Shown in pieces: positions 7,600 through 16,007 of a stretch of 64,000 nucleotides of DNA; the stretch's first letter is position 1; each line of letters starts with the position of its first letter. The translations under genes were made by a program, and so were the position numbers. The stretch is from Klebsiella electrica (GTDB lineage: Bacteria; Pseudomonadota; Gammaproteobacteria; Enterobacterales; Enterobacteriaceae): positions 3,410,001 through 3,474,000 of the forward strand of contig NZ_CP041247.1 of the NCBI RefSeq assembly GCF_006711645.1, in the 5' to 3' direction. Below the pieces are notes generated by a model. It was not told the origin of the DNA. It made no database searches and worked only from the letters and a program-made list of their open reading frames with translations.

Positions 7600-10500
7600 T
7601 TATGCCCGTTGTTCCGCATGGGGCTGAATCTCAGGGCGGATCCGGAACCAGATCGCATACATCGCCGGCAAGAAGACCAGCGTCATGATGGTGCCTCCTA
7701 ACGTTCCGCCAATCAGCGTATAGGCAAGGGTTCCCCAGAACACCGAATGGGTCAGGGGAATAAACGCCAGCACCGCGGCCATTGCCGTCAGGAGTACGGG
7801 TCTTGCCCGCTGTACCGTAGCTTCTATCACCGCATGATACGGATCGAGACCTTCCCGCTCGTTATGATGGATTTGGCCGATAAGAATCAGCGTATTACGC
7901 ATAAGGATGCCCGAAAGCGCGATCAGACCGACAAGAGCATTGATGCCAAACGGCTGATTGAACAGCAGCAGCGCAGGAACCACGCCGATCAGCCCGAGCG
8001 GAGCGGTAAGAAACACCATCACCATGGCCGACATGGAACGTACCTGCAAAATGATGATCAGCAGCGTCAGGGCGACCATTATGGGGAACAACGGCATCAT
8101 CGCCTGAGTGGCTTTGCCCGACTCCTCAATCGAGCCCGCCATGTCGATGCGGTATCCGGGCGGGAGCGAATCCACAATCGGCTGAAGCTGCTTCATGATG
8201 GCGGCGGAAACGTCCGGCGGCTGAAGATTATCGGCAATGTCGCCCCGCACGGTAATGGTGGGCGTGCGATCGCGACGGCGCAGCAACGGGTCTTCCATTG
8301 TGACCTCAACCTCCCCGATTTGAGCCAGAGGAATGCGCTGTCCGGCATTGCCTGCCAGGGTCAAACCCGCAATTTTCTCCGGATCCAGACGGATATCGCC
8401 CGCGGCGCGCCCCATCACCTGAACCGAACGAATATCTTCCCGTACCGAGGTCACGGGAATACCCGATAACAGGAACTGGAGCTGCTGGGCCACGGCATTG
8501 GAGGTTAAACCGGTTGCCTGCAGACGGTCCTGATCGAGGGTGAAATGTAAGACCGGAACCTTCGACCCCCAGTCGGTGTTGACGGTCCTCATCATCGGGC
8601 TTGCCTGCAGCACGGCCTTAACCTTATCGGCGATATCGCGCAATTTATCGCTATCGGGCCCCATCACTCGCCATGCCACCGGGAACGGTGAATAGGGGCC
8701 AAACACCAGTTGCGTCACGCGCACGCGCGCTTCAGGCGCCAGCCCGTTGGCCACGGCTTCCCGCAGTCGGAGTTTGAGCGCATCGCGTGATTGCTGACTG
8801 TCCGTCAACACCACTATCTTTGCAAACGACGGGTCGGGTAGCTCGGGCGCCATCGCCAGATAAAAACGCGGCGAGCCCTGGCCAATATAGGCGGTAACCA
8901 TTTTCGCTTCCGGCTGTTTTTGCAAAAACGCCTCTATTTTGGCCGCTGCGGCGCTGGTCTGGCCAATAGAGGTACCGTAGGGCATCTGCACTTCGACCAG
9001 AACTTCCGGCCGGTCAGAGGTGGGGAAAAATTGTTTTTTCACCAGCCCCATTCCGAGGATGGCCAGAACGAAAATAGCGACGACGGAACCGGCCACGCCC
9101 CATTTCCTTGCGATAACGCGGGCCAGCATACGGCGGAAGCGGTTGTAGCGCGGCGTGTCATAGATGGCGCTATGGCCGCCTTCCACTTTGGCAATATCCG
9201 CCAGCATCTTCACCCCCAGATACGGCGTGAAAACAACGGCAACCAGCCACGAGGCGATCAGGGCGAGGCCGACAATCCAGAACATATTGCTGGTGTATTC
9301 CCCGGCGGTGGACTGGGCAAAGCCATTAGGCATAAAGCCAATGGCCGTCACCAGCGTTCCGGCCAGCATCGGCGCGGCAGTATGGCTCCAGGCGTAGGCC
9401 GAAGCGTTAATTCTGTCGTAGCCCTCCTCCATTTTCACCACCATCATTTCGATGGCGATAATGGCGTCATCGACCAGCAGCCCCAGCGCCAGAATGAGCG
9501 AGCCGAGGGTGACGCGGTCAAAGTTGATCCCGGCGGCTTCCATCACCACAAAAACAATCGCCAGCGTCAGGGGGACCGCCGCCGCAACCACGACGCCCAC
9601 GCGCCAGCCCATGCTGACAAAACAGACCATCATCACAACCAGCAGGGCGGCGAAGAACTTGATCATGAATTCGTCGACCGACGCGCTGATATTCACCGCC
9701 TGATCGGTGACTTTCGTCAGGGTCATCCCCAGCGGCATACTGGCATTGATTTTTGCCGCTTCGCCATCCAGCGCTTTCCCTAACGCCAGGCCATTCCAGC
9801 CTTCGCGCATGACAATCCCCAGCAGCAGCGCCGGCTGATCCTGGTTACGAATCTGCAAAGTGGGAGGGTCTTCGTAACCTCGCTCAACCGTTGCCACATC
9901 GGACAACTTGAGTGTCTTACCCTGAGCGATCAATGGCGTATCGCGGATCTTCTGCAATTCATCGAAAGCGCCATCGAGGCGGATAAAAATTTGCGCGCCG
10001 CGAGTCTCAATGGAACCCGCCGGGGTTAAGGTGTTCTGGCTGTTCAGCGCATCGAAAATATCCTGCGCAGAGAGCCCCAGCGTCGCCAGACGCTGATGCG
10101 AGAAGGAGATATAAATCCGTTCAGCCTGCTCGCCGATAATATTCACTTTCTTCACGCCAGGGACGTGCAGAAACTGCTGGCGTAATCGTTCGGCATCACG
10201 AACTAACAGACGCTGCGGCTCTCCTTTCGCTTTCAGCGCAAAGAGCGCGAAGGTCACGTCGGAGAATTCATCGTTGATCATCGGCCCCAGCACGCCGGCG
10301 GGGAGATTTTTGGCTTCATCGCCCAGCTTTTTTCGCGCCTGATAGAACTCTTCCTGCACCTGAGACGGCGGCGTGCTGTCCTGTAATGACAGCGTGATAA
10401 ACGCCATGCCGGGGCGGGTATAGGTTTCCGTGCGGTCATACCACTTGAGCTCCTGCAGGCGTTTTTCCAGCGGCTCGGCAACCTGATCCTGGATTTCCTG

Positions 10501-10683
10501 CGCCGTCGCTCCGGGCCAGACGCTGATAATGGTCATCTGCTTGACCGTAAAGGGCGGATCTTCCGCTCGCCCGAGGCCAAAAAACGCGTAAATACCGGCA
10601 ATCGTCAGCAGAATAATCAAAAACAGGGTGATCGAGCGCTCGCGTACCGCCAGCGCTGACAGATTGAAGCGTTTTGCGCTCAT
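7600..10683 (-). CDS. RND efflux pump permease, HAE-1-like
   Basis: A 1027-residue inner-membrane proton/drug antiporter of the resistance-nodulation-division superfamily. The family plan is visible: one transmembrane helix at 17-36, a large periplasmic loop, helices from about 340, then the second half of the repeat (helix near 540, periplasmic loop, C-terminal helices). The proton-relay aspartate pair lies in helix 4 (GLLVDD, D405-D406), as in drug exporters. It overlaps the adaptor gene by 4 bp (ATGA). No outer-membrane channel gene is present, so TolC is the likely partner. The substrate cannot be predicted. It is not a clear AcrB, MdtB/C or OqxB orthologue from the motifs I can recall. 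Confidence 0.9.
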   Translation of the reverse strand: MSAKRFNLSALAVRERSITLFLIILLTIAGIYAFFGLGRAEDPPFTVKQMTIISVWPGATAQEIQDQVAEPLEKRLQELKWYDRTETYTRPGMAFITLSLQDSTPPSQVQEEFYQARKKLGDEAKNLPAGVLGPMINDEFSDVTFALFALKAKGEPQRLLVRDAERLRQQFLHVPGVKKVNIIGEQAERIYISFSHQRLATLGLSAQDIFDALNSQNTLTPAGSIETRGAQIFIRLDGAFDELQKIRDTPLIAQGKTLKLSDVATVERGYEDPPTLQIRNQDQPALLLGIVMREGWNGLALGKALDGEAAKINASMPLGMTLTKVTDQAVNISASVDEFMIKFFAALLVVMMVCFVSMGWRVGVVVAAAVPLTLAIVFVVMEAAGINFDRVTLGSLILALGLLVDDAIIAIEMMVVKMEEGYDRINASAYAWSHTAAPMLAGTLVTAIGFMPNGFAQSTAGEYTSNMFWIVGLALIASWLVAVVFTPYLGVKMLADIAKVEGGHSAIYDTPRYNRFRRMLARVIARKWGVAGSVVAIFVLAILGMGLVKKQFFPTSDRPEVLVEVQMPYGTSIGQTSAAAAKIEAFLQKQPEAKMVTAYIGQGSPRFYLAMAPELPDPSFAKIVVLTDSQQSRDALKLRLREAVANGLAPEARVRVTQLVFGPYSPFPVAWRVMGPDSDKLRDIADKVKAVLQASPMMRTVNTDWGSKVPVLHFTLDQDRLQATGLTSNAVAQQLQFLLSGIPVTSVREDIRSVQVMGRAAGDIRLDPEKIAGLTLAGNAGQRIPLAQIGEVEVTMEDPLLRRRDRTPTITVRGDIADNLQPPDVSAAIMKQLQPIVDSLPPGYRIDMAGSIEESGKATQAMMPLFPIMVALTLLIIILQVRSMSAMVMVFLTAPLGLIGVVPALLLFNQPFGINALVGLIALSGILMRNTLILIGQIHHNEREGLDPYHAVIEATVQRARPVLLTAMAAVLAFIPLTHSVFWGTLAYTLIGGTLGGTIMTLVFLPAMYAIWFRIRPEIQPHAEQRA

Positions 10684-11789
10684 GGTTTGCTCCCGGCCTG
10701 AACAGCATCGTGTTGTTCAGCCAGGCGGACGGCTTCGCCTTCGTGCAGCAGATGTGCCCCTAACGCCACAATCTTCTCGCCCGGCAGCACATCGCCGGTC
10801 ACCTGCACCGCTTCCTCACCCACGCTAAGCACCTTGACGGGCTGCCAGACGACCGTTGTCGGCGGCGCGGTAATTCGCCAGATGCCGGGCCCTTTGCCCG
10901 CATCGTAAAGCGCAGCCAGCGGCACCTGCATCACCGGGCGTTCCTCGCTATTTTTTGGGATTTGCAGCGTCACGGTGGCTCCCAGCGGGGCGTTCGCCAG
11001 AGGGCCCTCCAGCACATATCGCGCCTCGAATGTGCGGGTCGCCGCATCGGCCGAATCGGACAGCAGCCGCAGCCTGGCGACGACAGGCTGTGTTTCGTTG
11101 CCATAGCGCGTGGCCTGCGCTTCGCTACCGATGGCGGGACGCAACGTTTCCGGCAGTTGCACCAGCGCTTCGCGCTGCCCCGCTCTCGCCAGCCGGATCA
11201 CCGCCTGCCCGGCGCTGACCACCTGGCCGGGTTCGCCGAGCGTCTCCATTACCACGCCGTCGGAATCGGCCAGCAGTACAGCATAGCCCGTCGCGTTTTG
11301 CGCCACGTTTGCCTGAGCCTGGGCGGCGCTGAGATCCGCTGTAGCAGAATCGGCCGTCGCTTTAATCTGGTCATACTCAGCTGCGGAGACGGCGCCGGAG
11401 GCAACGAGGCCGCGATAGCGTGCCTCATCGCTGGTGGCTTTTCTTGCGCGCGCCCTGGCGGCATCAACGGCCTGGCGCTGAGCCAGTGCCTGCAGCTTCA
11501 GGTCGGCAGGGTCCAGCCGCATCAGCGGCTGACCGCGTTTAACGGTCTGGCCGGTATCAACAACGCGTTCGAGGATCTTACCCTGCACCCTGAAACCAAG
11601 ATCGCTTTGCGTTCTTGCGACGACCACGCCGGTGAAGGTACGAGAAGTCTTGTTTGCAAGTTCTACGGCCGCGACTCTGACGAGCGGCGGCCGCGTGCGC
11701 GGATCGTCATTCGCGGAATTGTCGCCGCAGGCCCCCAGGATGAACGGCAGGAGGCAAACGGCAAAACGGGCTGAATTAAGCCTGAGCAT
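10680..11789 (-). CDS. RND efflux membrane-fusion (adaptor) lipoprotein
   Basis: A 369-residue periplasmic adaptor that links the RND permease to an outer-membrane channel. The N-terminus has a lipoprotein signal with lipobox LGAC (Cys21). It then shows the adaptor order: beta segment LGFRVQGKI, lipoyl half GQTVKRGQPLMRLDP, a long alpha-hairpin (about 85-160, rich in Ala, Arg and Gln), the second lipoyl half GEPGQVVSAGQAVIRL, and beta-barrel and membrane-proximal domains. The stop overlaps the permease start. It is expressed from a promoter region that contains the TetR palindrome at 11836-11859. Confidence 0.9.
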   Translation of the reverse strand: MLRLNSARFAVCLLPFILGACGDNSANDDPRTRPPLVRVAAVELANKTSRTFTGVVVARTQSDLGFRVQGKILERVVDTGQTVKRGQPLMRLDPADLKLQALAQRQAVDAARARARKATSDEARYRGLVASGAVSAAEYDQIKATADSATADLSAAQAQANVAQNATGYAVLLADSDGVVMETLGEPGQVVSAGQAVIRLARAGQREALVQLPETLRPAIGSEAQATRYGNETQPVVARLRLLSDSADAATRTFEARYVLEGPLANAPLGATVTLQIPKNSEERPVMQVPLAALYDAGKGPGIWRITAPPTTVVWQPVKVLSVGEEAVQVTGDVLPGEKIVALGAHLLHEGEAVRLAEQHDAVQAGSKP

Positions 11790-11835
11790 GGGAACCTTTG
11801 TGAATTATCAGGATGGGATCCGTATTCTCAGACTA

Positions 11836-11859
11836 GTGACCAATAAAGTCAATGGTCAC
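11836..11859. promoter_or_regulatory. Palindromic operator overlapping the efflux operon promoter
   Basis: GTGACCA and TGGTCAC are perfect 7-bp inverted arms separated by 10 bases in the 73-bp gap between tetR and the adaptor gene. On the minus strand a -35-like TTGACT sits inside the palindrome, with a weak -10 (GAGAAT) 17 bases on. Binding of the adjacent TetR-family protein here would block transcription of the pump genes. The assignment to that regulator is inferred from position. Confidence 0.72.
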
Positions 11860-11862
11860 AAA

Positions 11863-12477
11863 TCAGGGGGCGAGGCTTCTTAAAATCAGTGAGGAAAGCA
11901 GTACCGCTGCTTTGGGAGCCGCTTCGAGATTGAACTGCAGCTGCACGGGGTTAACGAAAGGACACATCACCAGATATACCGCATTGGTGGCCTCATCCAG
12001 CGGCGTTTTCCTTTCAAACTCCCCGTTCTTCCTGCCTTCAGCCAGAATGCTCTCAATCAGTTTCAGCAGATGCGCTGCATACTTTTCCGTTGAAGGCCAC
12101 TTTTCCCGCGCGGCTACGGCGGCTATGTCGTAAAGCTTGCGATCGTGGAAAAACAGTTCACTCCCCGCCTCGGTGAGTGCCCCGAAGAGACGACGGAGTT
12201 TCTCGCTGGCTGACGGCGCATCGGCGATTGCGGAATCGACCACCTCCATGATCAACGACAGGCGGTTAGCACAGATCACCTCGCCGATAGCCTGTTTGGA
12301 ATCAAAAAATTTATAGATATAGGACTTTGAAAAACCTATAGATTTAGCAAGTTCTGCCACGGTGGTTTTTTCATAGCCGTAATGGCCGAAATGCGCAAAA
12401 GCAGCTTCGACAATTTGCTCTCGCACGCTGTGATCAAGTGGACCACGTGATGGTGGGACGTTCATATTCTTAGTCAT
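11863..12477 (-). CDS. TetR-family transcriptional repressor of the efflux operon
   Basis: A 204-residue regulator. The N-terminal helix-turn-helix covers about residues 18-62, with TTVAELAKSIGFSKSYIYKFF as recognition region. The rest is a helical ligand-binding domain without close relatives I recognise. The ATG at 12477 is used; a second ATG three codons later is also possible. It sits upstream of, and in the same direction as, the adaptor and permease genes, with a 24-bp palindrome in between, which is the usual layout of a local efflux repressor. Two ATGGTTA repeats (minus strand) occur in its own upstream region and might contribute to autoregulation. Confidence 0.88.
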   Translation of the reverse strand: MTKNMNVPPSRGPLDHSVREQIVEAAFAHFGHYGYEKTTVAELAKSIGFSKSYIYKFFDSKQAIGEVICANRLSLIMEVVDSAIADAPSASEKLRRLFGALTEAGSELFFHDRKLYDIAAVAAREKWPSTEKYAAHLLKLIESILAEGRKNGEFERKTPLDEATNAVYLVMCPFVNPVQLQFNLEAAPKAAVLLSSLILRSLAP

Positions 12478-12830
12478 GTTTTCAGCTTAGCGTGATAACC
12501 ATTGATTGACAACGCGTAACCATTTTAGAAATTAGTCACAACCTCAGCTTGTTTCAAGGTCGCGCAATGTTCTCCTCGTAGGTGACTGCTGGTACGCAGA
12601 GCCGCGGTTTCTCGTGGGATAAGCGGTTGGATCGGCTACGGATGCTCCAGTATCGAAATTGTACCAGACAAACCGCCCTGCCAGTAAAAGCGCCGAATCC
12701 CTGTCTCAAAGCTTATCTCAATGGCAGAAGTGAATGCCACCGCTGGAATGGCCTCTGCCGCGCGGGAGAAGAGTGTCCTGTCGCGACAACCTCAGCGACT
12801 AGCAGGCTTATCAGGCAAACGGTGGCATGA

Positions 12831-13028
12831 TGCAAAGCGGGAAGTGGGCTAAAGATCCCCGGCACCTTACACGACATCAAGGCAAAGGCGATATCAGACT
12901 TTGAAGGGAGCAGCAAAGATAAGCAGTTATTTAGTGGACACAAGACCGAACTGCAGGTGGCAACATATGACAGGAAGGTGAAAATTTCTCCGACTCTCAA
13001 CGTTCCACCGCTGCAGAAAGACGAGTGA
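12831..13028 (+). pseudogene. C-terminal remnant of a phage-type tyrosine integrase
   Basis: Sixty-five codons are open between an in-frame TGA at 12828-12830 and a TGA at 13026-13028, without a start. The translation carries the C-terminal catalytic boxes of tyrosine recombinases: LHDIKAK (an HxxK variant of the HxxR box), then SGHKTELQVATYDRK, with the GH box and the nucleophilic Tyr nine residues after His. The N-terminal two thirds of the integrase are missing; DNA upstream to 12478 shows no intact gene. It lies 103 bp from the 3' end of tRNA-Ser, the usual place for an integrase of a tRNA-targeting phage or island. Confidence 0.82.
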
Positions 13029-13049
13029 TCAGGAGTGCCAAAGCGGGAA

Positions 13050-13081
13050 ATATACCAAGCGAATATACCAACACTATACCA
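13050..13081. repeat. Three short direct repeats between integrase remnant and tRNA-Ser
   Basis: ATATACCA occurs at 13050-13057 and 13063-13070, and CTATACCA at 13074-13081, giving a shared TATACCA at 13- and 11-bp spacing. Short spaced repeats like these beside an integrase gene resemble arm-type integrase binding sites. That reading is inference from position. Confidence 0.45.
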
Positions 13082-13093
13082 GGAGCCCAAAGC

Positions 13094-13122
13094 AAAAAGG
13101 GGCTACCTTTCGGTAACCCCTT
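13094..13122 (-). terminator. Terminator of the tRNA-Ser gene
   Basis: On the minus strand AAGGGGTTACC and GGTAGCCCCTT form an 11-bp stem with a GAAA tetraloop and one mismatch, followed by T residues. It lies 9 bp after the tRNA 3' end. Confidence 0.85.
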
Positions 13123-13130
13123 CTTTTATT

Positions 13131-13218
13131 TGGCGGAAGCGTAGAGATTCGAACTCTAGAACCCTTTCGGGTCGCCGGTTTTCAAGACCGGTGCCTTCAA
13201 CCGCTCGGCCACGCTTCC
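13131..13218 (-). tRNA. serT: tRNA-Ser(UGA)
   Basis: An 88-nt gene with encoded CCA at the 3' end (complement of 13131-13133). It has the long variable arm of class II tRNAs, the D-loop start GGCCGAGCGGTTGAAGGC, the anticodon TGA in the loop CTTGAAAA, and the T-loop GTTCGAATC. In E. coli the equivalent serT lies next to yccA, which is also two genes away here, supporting the orthology. Its 3' end points toward the integrase remnant and the nif side, making it the probable attachment site. Confidence 0.96.
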
Positions 13219-13230
13219 GGTATGGGGCGC

Positions 13231-13259
13231 ACTATAAACACCTCTGTTCAGGCTGTAAA
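13231..13259 (-). promoter_or_regulatory. Promoter of tRNA-Ser
   Basis: On the minus strand TTTACA (-35) and TATAGT (-10) are separated by 17 bases and followed by a GC-rich discriminator (GCGCCCC), typical of stringently controlled stable RNA genes. The tRNA begins 12 bp after the -10. Confidence 0.8.
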
Positions 13260-13362
13260 GCACGAATTTGTTCAACCGCCTTAAAAATAAACAAAACCGT
13301 GTTATTCGTCTGAAATTCAGTCAGTTCGCGCAAAAAATCAACGTCAGTCGGGCTGGCTGTGG

Positions 13363-14991
13363 TTAATGTTTTTTGATGTACATATCTTTAGTGAAATAGT
13401 ACCCCAGCTTATCAGGCGTAAATCCCCCCACCCACGGCTTCACCAGGTGCGTGCGAACATAGTGATAAACCGGAACCGCTGGCACCTCTTTCGCCAAAAG
13501 ATCCTCCGCCTGCTGGTAGTACTTGCCGCGTGCCACCACATCCGACGCTTTGGCGGCATTCTGTAAGGCTTCGTCATAGGCAGGATTACTGTACTGGCTG
13601 GTATTCTCACTATCGCCGGTGCGGAAGTTATTCAGGAAAGTAGCGGCATCGTCATAGTCGGCAATCCACGCATAGCGCACCGCGTCAAAATTGTGCGTGT
13701 GCATGGTGTCGAGCATCGTCTTCCACTCCTGGTTTTGCAGCTTCGCCTCCACACCGAGGTTTTTCTTCCACATCGAACTGGCGGCGATCGCCACGCGCTG
13801 GTGTGATTCCGAGGTGTTGTACAGCAGATTAAACACCAGCGGGTGACTATCCGAGTACCCCGCTTCGCTCAGCAGTTTTTTGGCTTCGGCAATGCGTTTC
13901 TCGCGCGGCCAGCTGGCGTATTCCGGATTTTGCAGTTTTACGCCGCCAATATCAGGCTGGCTAATCAGCCAGGCCGGGCGTTGTCCCTGCCCCAGTACTT
14001 TTTCCGCAATGATGTCTTTATCCAGCGCCATGTTCAGCGCCAGCCGGACACGCGGATCGTTAAATGGCGGCCGGGTGGTGTTGAATTCGTAATAATAGGT
14101 CGCCAGCTGCGGCGCCACGTTCAGCTGATCGCCCATGGTCTTTTTAAGCTGCGCGAACTGGTTAATCGGCAGCGTATAAACAATGTCGATTTCACCCGCT
14201 TTATAACGGTTAACGTCCGCCGCTTCTGAATGAATCGGCAGCCAGGTCACTTCATTGATGACCGTATGCTCATTGTCCCAATAACGCGGGTTACGTTCGG
14301 CCACGATGCGCTCGTTCACGACCCACGCGGACAGCTTATACGGACCGCTGGTCACGATATGCTCCGGTTTGGTCCACTGTTCGCCAAAGCGGTTTACCAG
14401 CACTTTATCAATCGGAACCAGCGAAGGGTGCGCCAGCATCGCTAAAAACGCCGCGTTCGGCTGCGTTAATCTAACTTCCAGCGTCGCATCATCAACCGCT
14501 TTCACGCCTAGCGTCTCCGGCGCTTTTTTCCCCTCGGCAATCTCCTGCGCGTTGACAATATGCATATTGCCCGGGTAGCTGGAATAAGGTGATGCCGTCA
14601 GAGGAGAGACCAGACGCTGCCAGCTCCAGACAATATCCTGCGCGGTAATGGCGGTCCCGTCAGACCAGGTCATGCCCGGACGTAAATGAAAGGTCCAGAC
14701 GGTGTTCTCTTTATTTTCCCACTTTTCCGCCAGCCGCGGCTGTATTTCACCTGCCGGTGAGACGCTGACCAGCCCCTCGAAAAGATCGCTGATAATATTA
14801 AACTCAACGTCACTCTCGACCTTATGCGGATCCAGAGATGCCGGCTCGCTGCCGTTATTTCTCACCAGCTCCTGCTTCTCTGCCAGCACCGTCCCCGGGG
14901 GAACCTGAGCGGCAAATACCGTGGCCGTCGTGCAGAGTAAACCGAGAGCCAGCAAAGCCTGCGTGATGTGATTGTATTTTTGTGATTTCAT
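13363..14991 (-). CDS. Oligopeptide-type ABC transporter periplasmic binding protein (OppA/MppA-like)
   Basis: A 542-residue solute-binding protein of family 5. A Sec signal peptide spans about residues 1-27 (ending TVFAA). The mature start LVRNNGSEPASLDPHK and the internal RPGMTWSDGTAITAQD are classic for the peptide-binding OppA family, and the length matches OppA. The ATG at 14991 has AAGGGAT just upstream; an upstream in-frame start would add 14 residues before the signal and is rejected. No permease or ATPase genes adjoin it, so it probably feeds a transporter encoded elsewhere, such as Opp. E. coli lacks a gene at this position. Ligand unknown: murein tripeptide or other peptides are possible. 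Confidence 0.85.
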   Translation of the reverse strand: MKSQKYNHITQALLALGLLCTTATVFAAQVPPGTVLAEKQELVRNNGSEPASLDPHKVESDVEFNIISDLFEGLVSVSPAGEIQPRLAEKWENKENTVWTFHLRPGMTWSDGTAITAQDIVWSWQRLVSPLTASPYSSYPGNMHIVNAQEIAEGKKAPETLGVKAVDDATLEVRLTQPNAAFLAMLAHPSLVPIDKVLVNRFGEQWTKPEHIVTSGPYKLSAWVVNERIVAERNPRYWDNEHTVINEVTWLPIHSEAADVNRYKAGEIDIVYTLPINQFAQLKKTMGDQLNVAPQLATYYYEFNTTRPPFNDPRVRLALNMALDKDIIAEKVLGQGQRPAWLISQPDIGGVKLQNPEYASWPREKRIAEAKKLLSEAGYSDSHPLVFNLLYNTSESHQRVAIAASSMWKKNLGVEAKLQNQEWKTMLDTMHTHNFDAVRYAWIADYDDAATFLNNFRTGDSENTSQYSNPAYDEALQNAAKASDVVARGKYYQQAEDLLAKEVPAVPVYHYVRTHLVKPWVGGFTPDKLGYYFTKDMYIKKH

Positions 14992-15259
14992 ATCCCTTGC
15001 CTTTATTATGCTTCGTTTGTACCCTCTCCACACTTAGCCACAGAACAGCAATAACGCAATATCTTTCAGTAACCTATCAGATTCCGATCGGGTTCCTGAA
15101 ACCAAACACACAAACACACCACCTTTTCATCATTTATTAGCATAATATGCTGCATGATTGCCTCGGGGGTCTAAGTAAAGATGGGTAAAAGCACTATGGC
15201 TTCCGTCGTGGTTTTTTTATGCTTCATTATTAATTACATCTGTCATAAGAGAGTGACTC

Positions 15260-15919
15260 ATGGATCGTATTATTACGTCGTCGCGTGACCGTTCATCGCT
15301 GCTCAGTACGCATAAAGTTCTGCGGAACACCTATTTCCTCCTCAGTCTGACGCTGGCATTTTCCGCCATTACGGCAACGGCCAGCACGGTGCTGATGCTG
15401 CCTTCTCCAGGGCTGATTCTGACGCTGGTGGGGATGTATGGTCTGATGTTCCTGACCTATAAACTGGCCAATAAGCCGACGGGTATTCTGGCGGCCTTCG
15501 CTTTCACCGGCTTCCTGGGTTATATCCTTGGGCCAATGCTCAACGCCTATCTGTCTGCGGGCATGGGTGACCTGATTGGTCTGGCGCTGGGCGGTACCGC
15601 ACTGGTCTTCTTCTGCTGCTCGGCCTATGTGCTGACCACTCGTAAAGACATGTCCTTCCTCGGCGGTATGCTGATGGCAGGCGTAGTGGTGGTGCTGATC
15701 GGTATGGTGGCTAACATCTTCCTGCAGCTGCCGGCTCTGCACCTGGCCATCAGCGCGGTGTTTATCCTGATTTCTTCAGGCGCAATCCTGTTTGAAACCA
15801 GCAATATCATCCGCGGCGGTGAGACCAACTATATCCGCGCTACCGTCAGCCTGTACGTGTCGCTGTACAACATCTTCGTCAGCCTGCTGAGCATCCTTGG
15901 CTTCGCAAGCCGGGACTAA
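15260..15919 (+). CDS. yccA: YccA, inner-membrane modulator of FtsH (BI-1 family)
   Basis: A 219-residue protein with seven hydrophobic segments after a short cytosolic N-terminus ([20 protein letters not shown]), characteristic of the Bax-inhibitor-1/TMBIM family. In E. coli YccA is both a substrate and an inhibitor of the FtsH protease and protects the SecY translocon when it jams; the N-terminal cytosolic tail is what FtsH grips. The ATG at 15260 follows AAGAGAGTG. It is followed by a strong terminator, so it appears monocistronic. Confidence 0.95.
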   Translation: MDRIITSSRDRSSLLSTHKVLRNTYFLLSLTLAFSAITATASTVLMLPSPGLILTLVGMYGLMFLTYKLANKPTGILAAFAFTGFLGYILGPMLNAYLSAGMGDLIGLALGGTALVFFCCSAYVLTTRKDMSFLGGMLMAGVVVVLIGMVANIFLQLPALHLAISAVFILISSGAILFETSNIIRGGETNYIRATVSLYVSLYNIFVSLLSILGFASRD

Positions 15920-15940
15920 CCTCTGCCGACGCTGTGCTCA

Positions 15941-15968
15941 GGCCCCGCTTATGCGGGGCCTTATTTTT
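15941..15968 (+). terminator. Terminator of yccA
   Basis: GGCCCCGC and GCGGGGCC form an 8-bp stem around TTAT, followed by TTATTTTTT. Confidence 0.93.
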
Positions 15969-16007
15969 TGCTACACTGCGGCCAGTCTGGACGGTATGTG
16001 AAGAATT

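Noticed and set aside
7386..7688. 100-codon plus-strand open frame after nifQ
   Set aside because: It crosses two hairpins and the 3' end of the RND permease gene, has no ribosome site, and resembles nothing known.
8920..9783. 287-codon plus-strand open frame
   Set aside because: It lies wholly opposite the RND permease gene, is rich in His, Arg and Gln as antisense frames of GC-rich genes are, and has no recognisable domain.
12582..12830. 82-codon plus-strand open frame upstream of the integrase remnant
   Set aside because: I could not recognise any integrase or other domain in it, and codon use looks random; treated as non-coding or decayed DNA.
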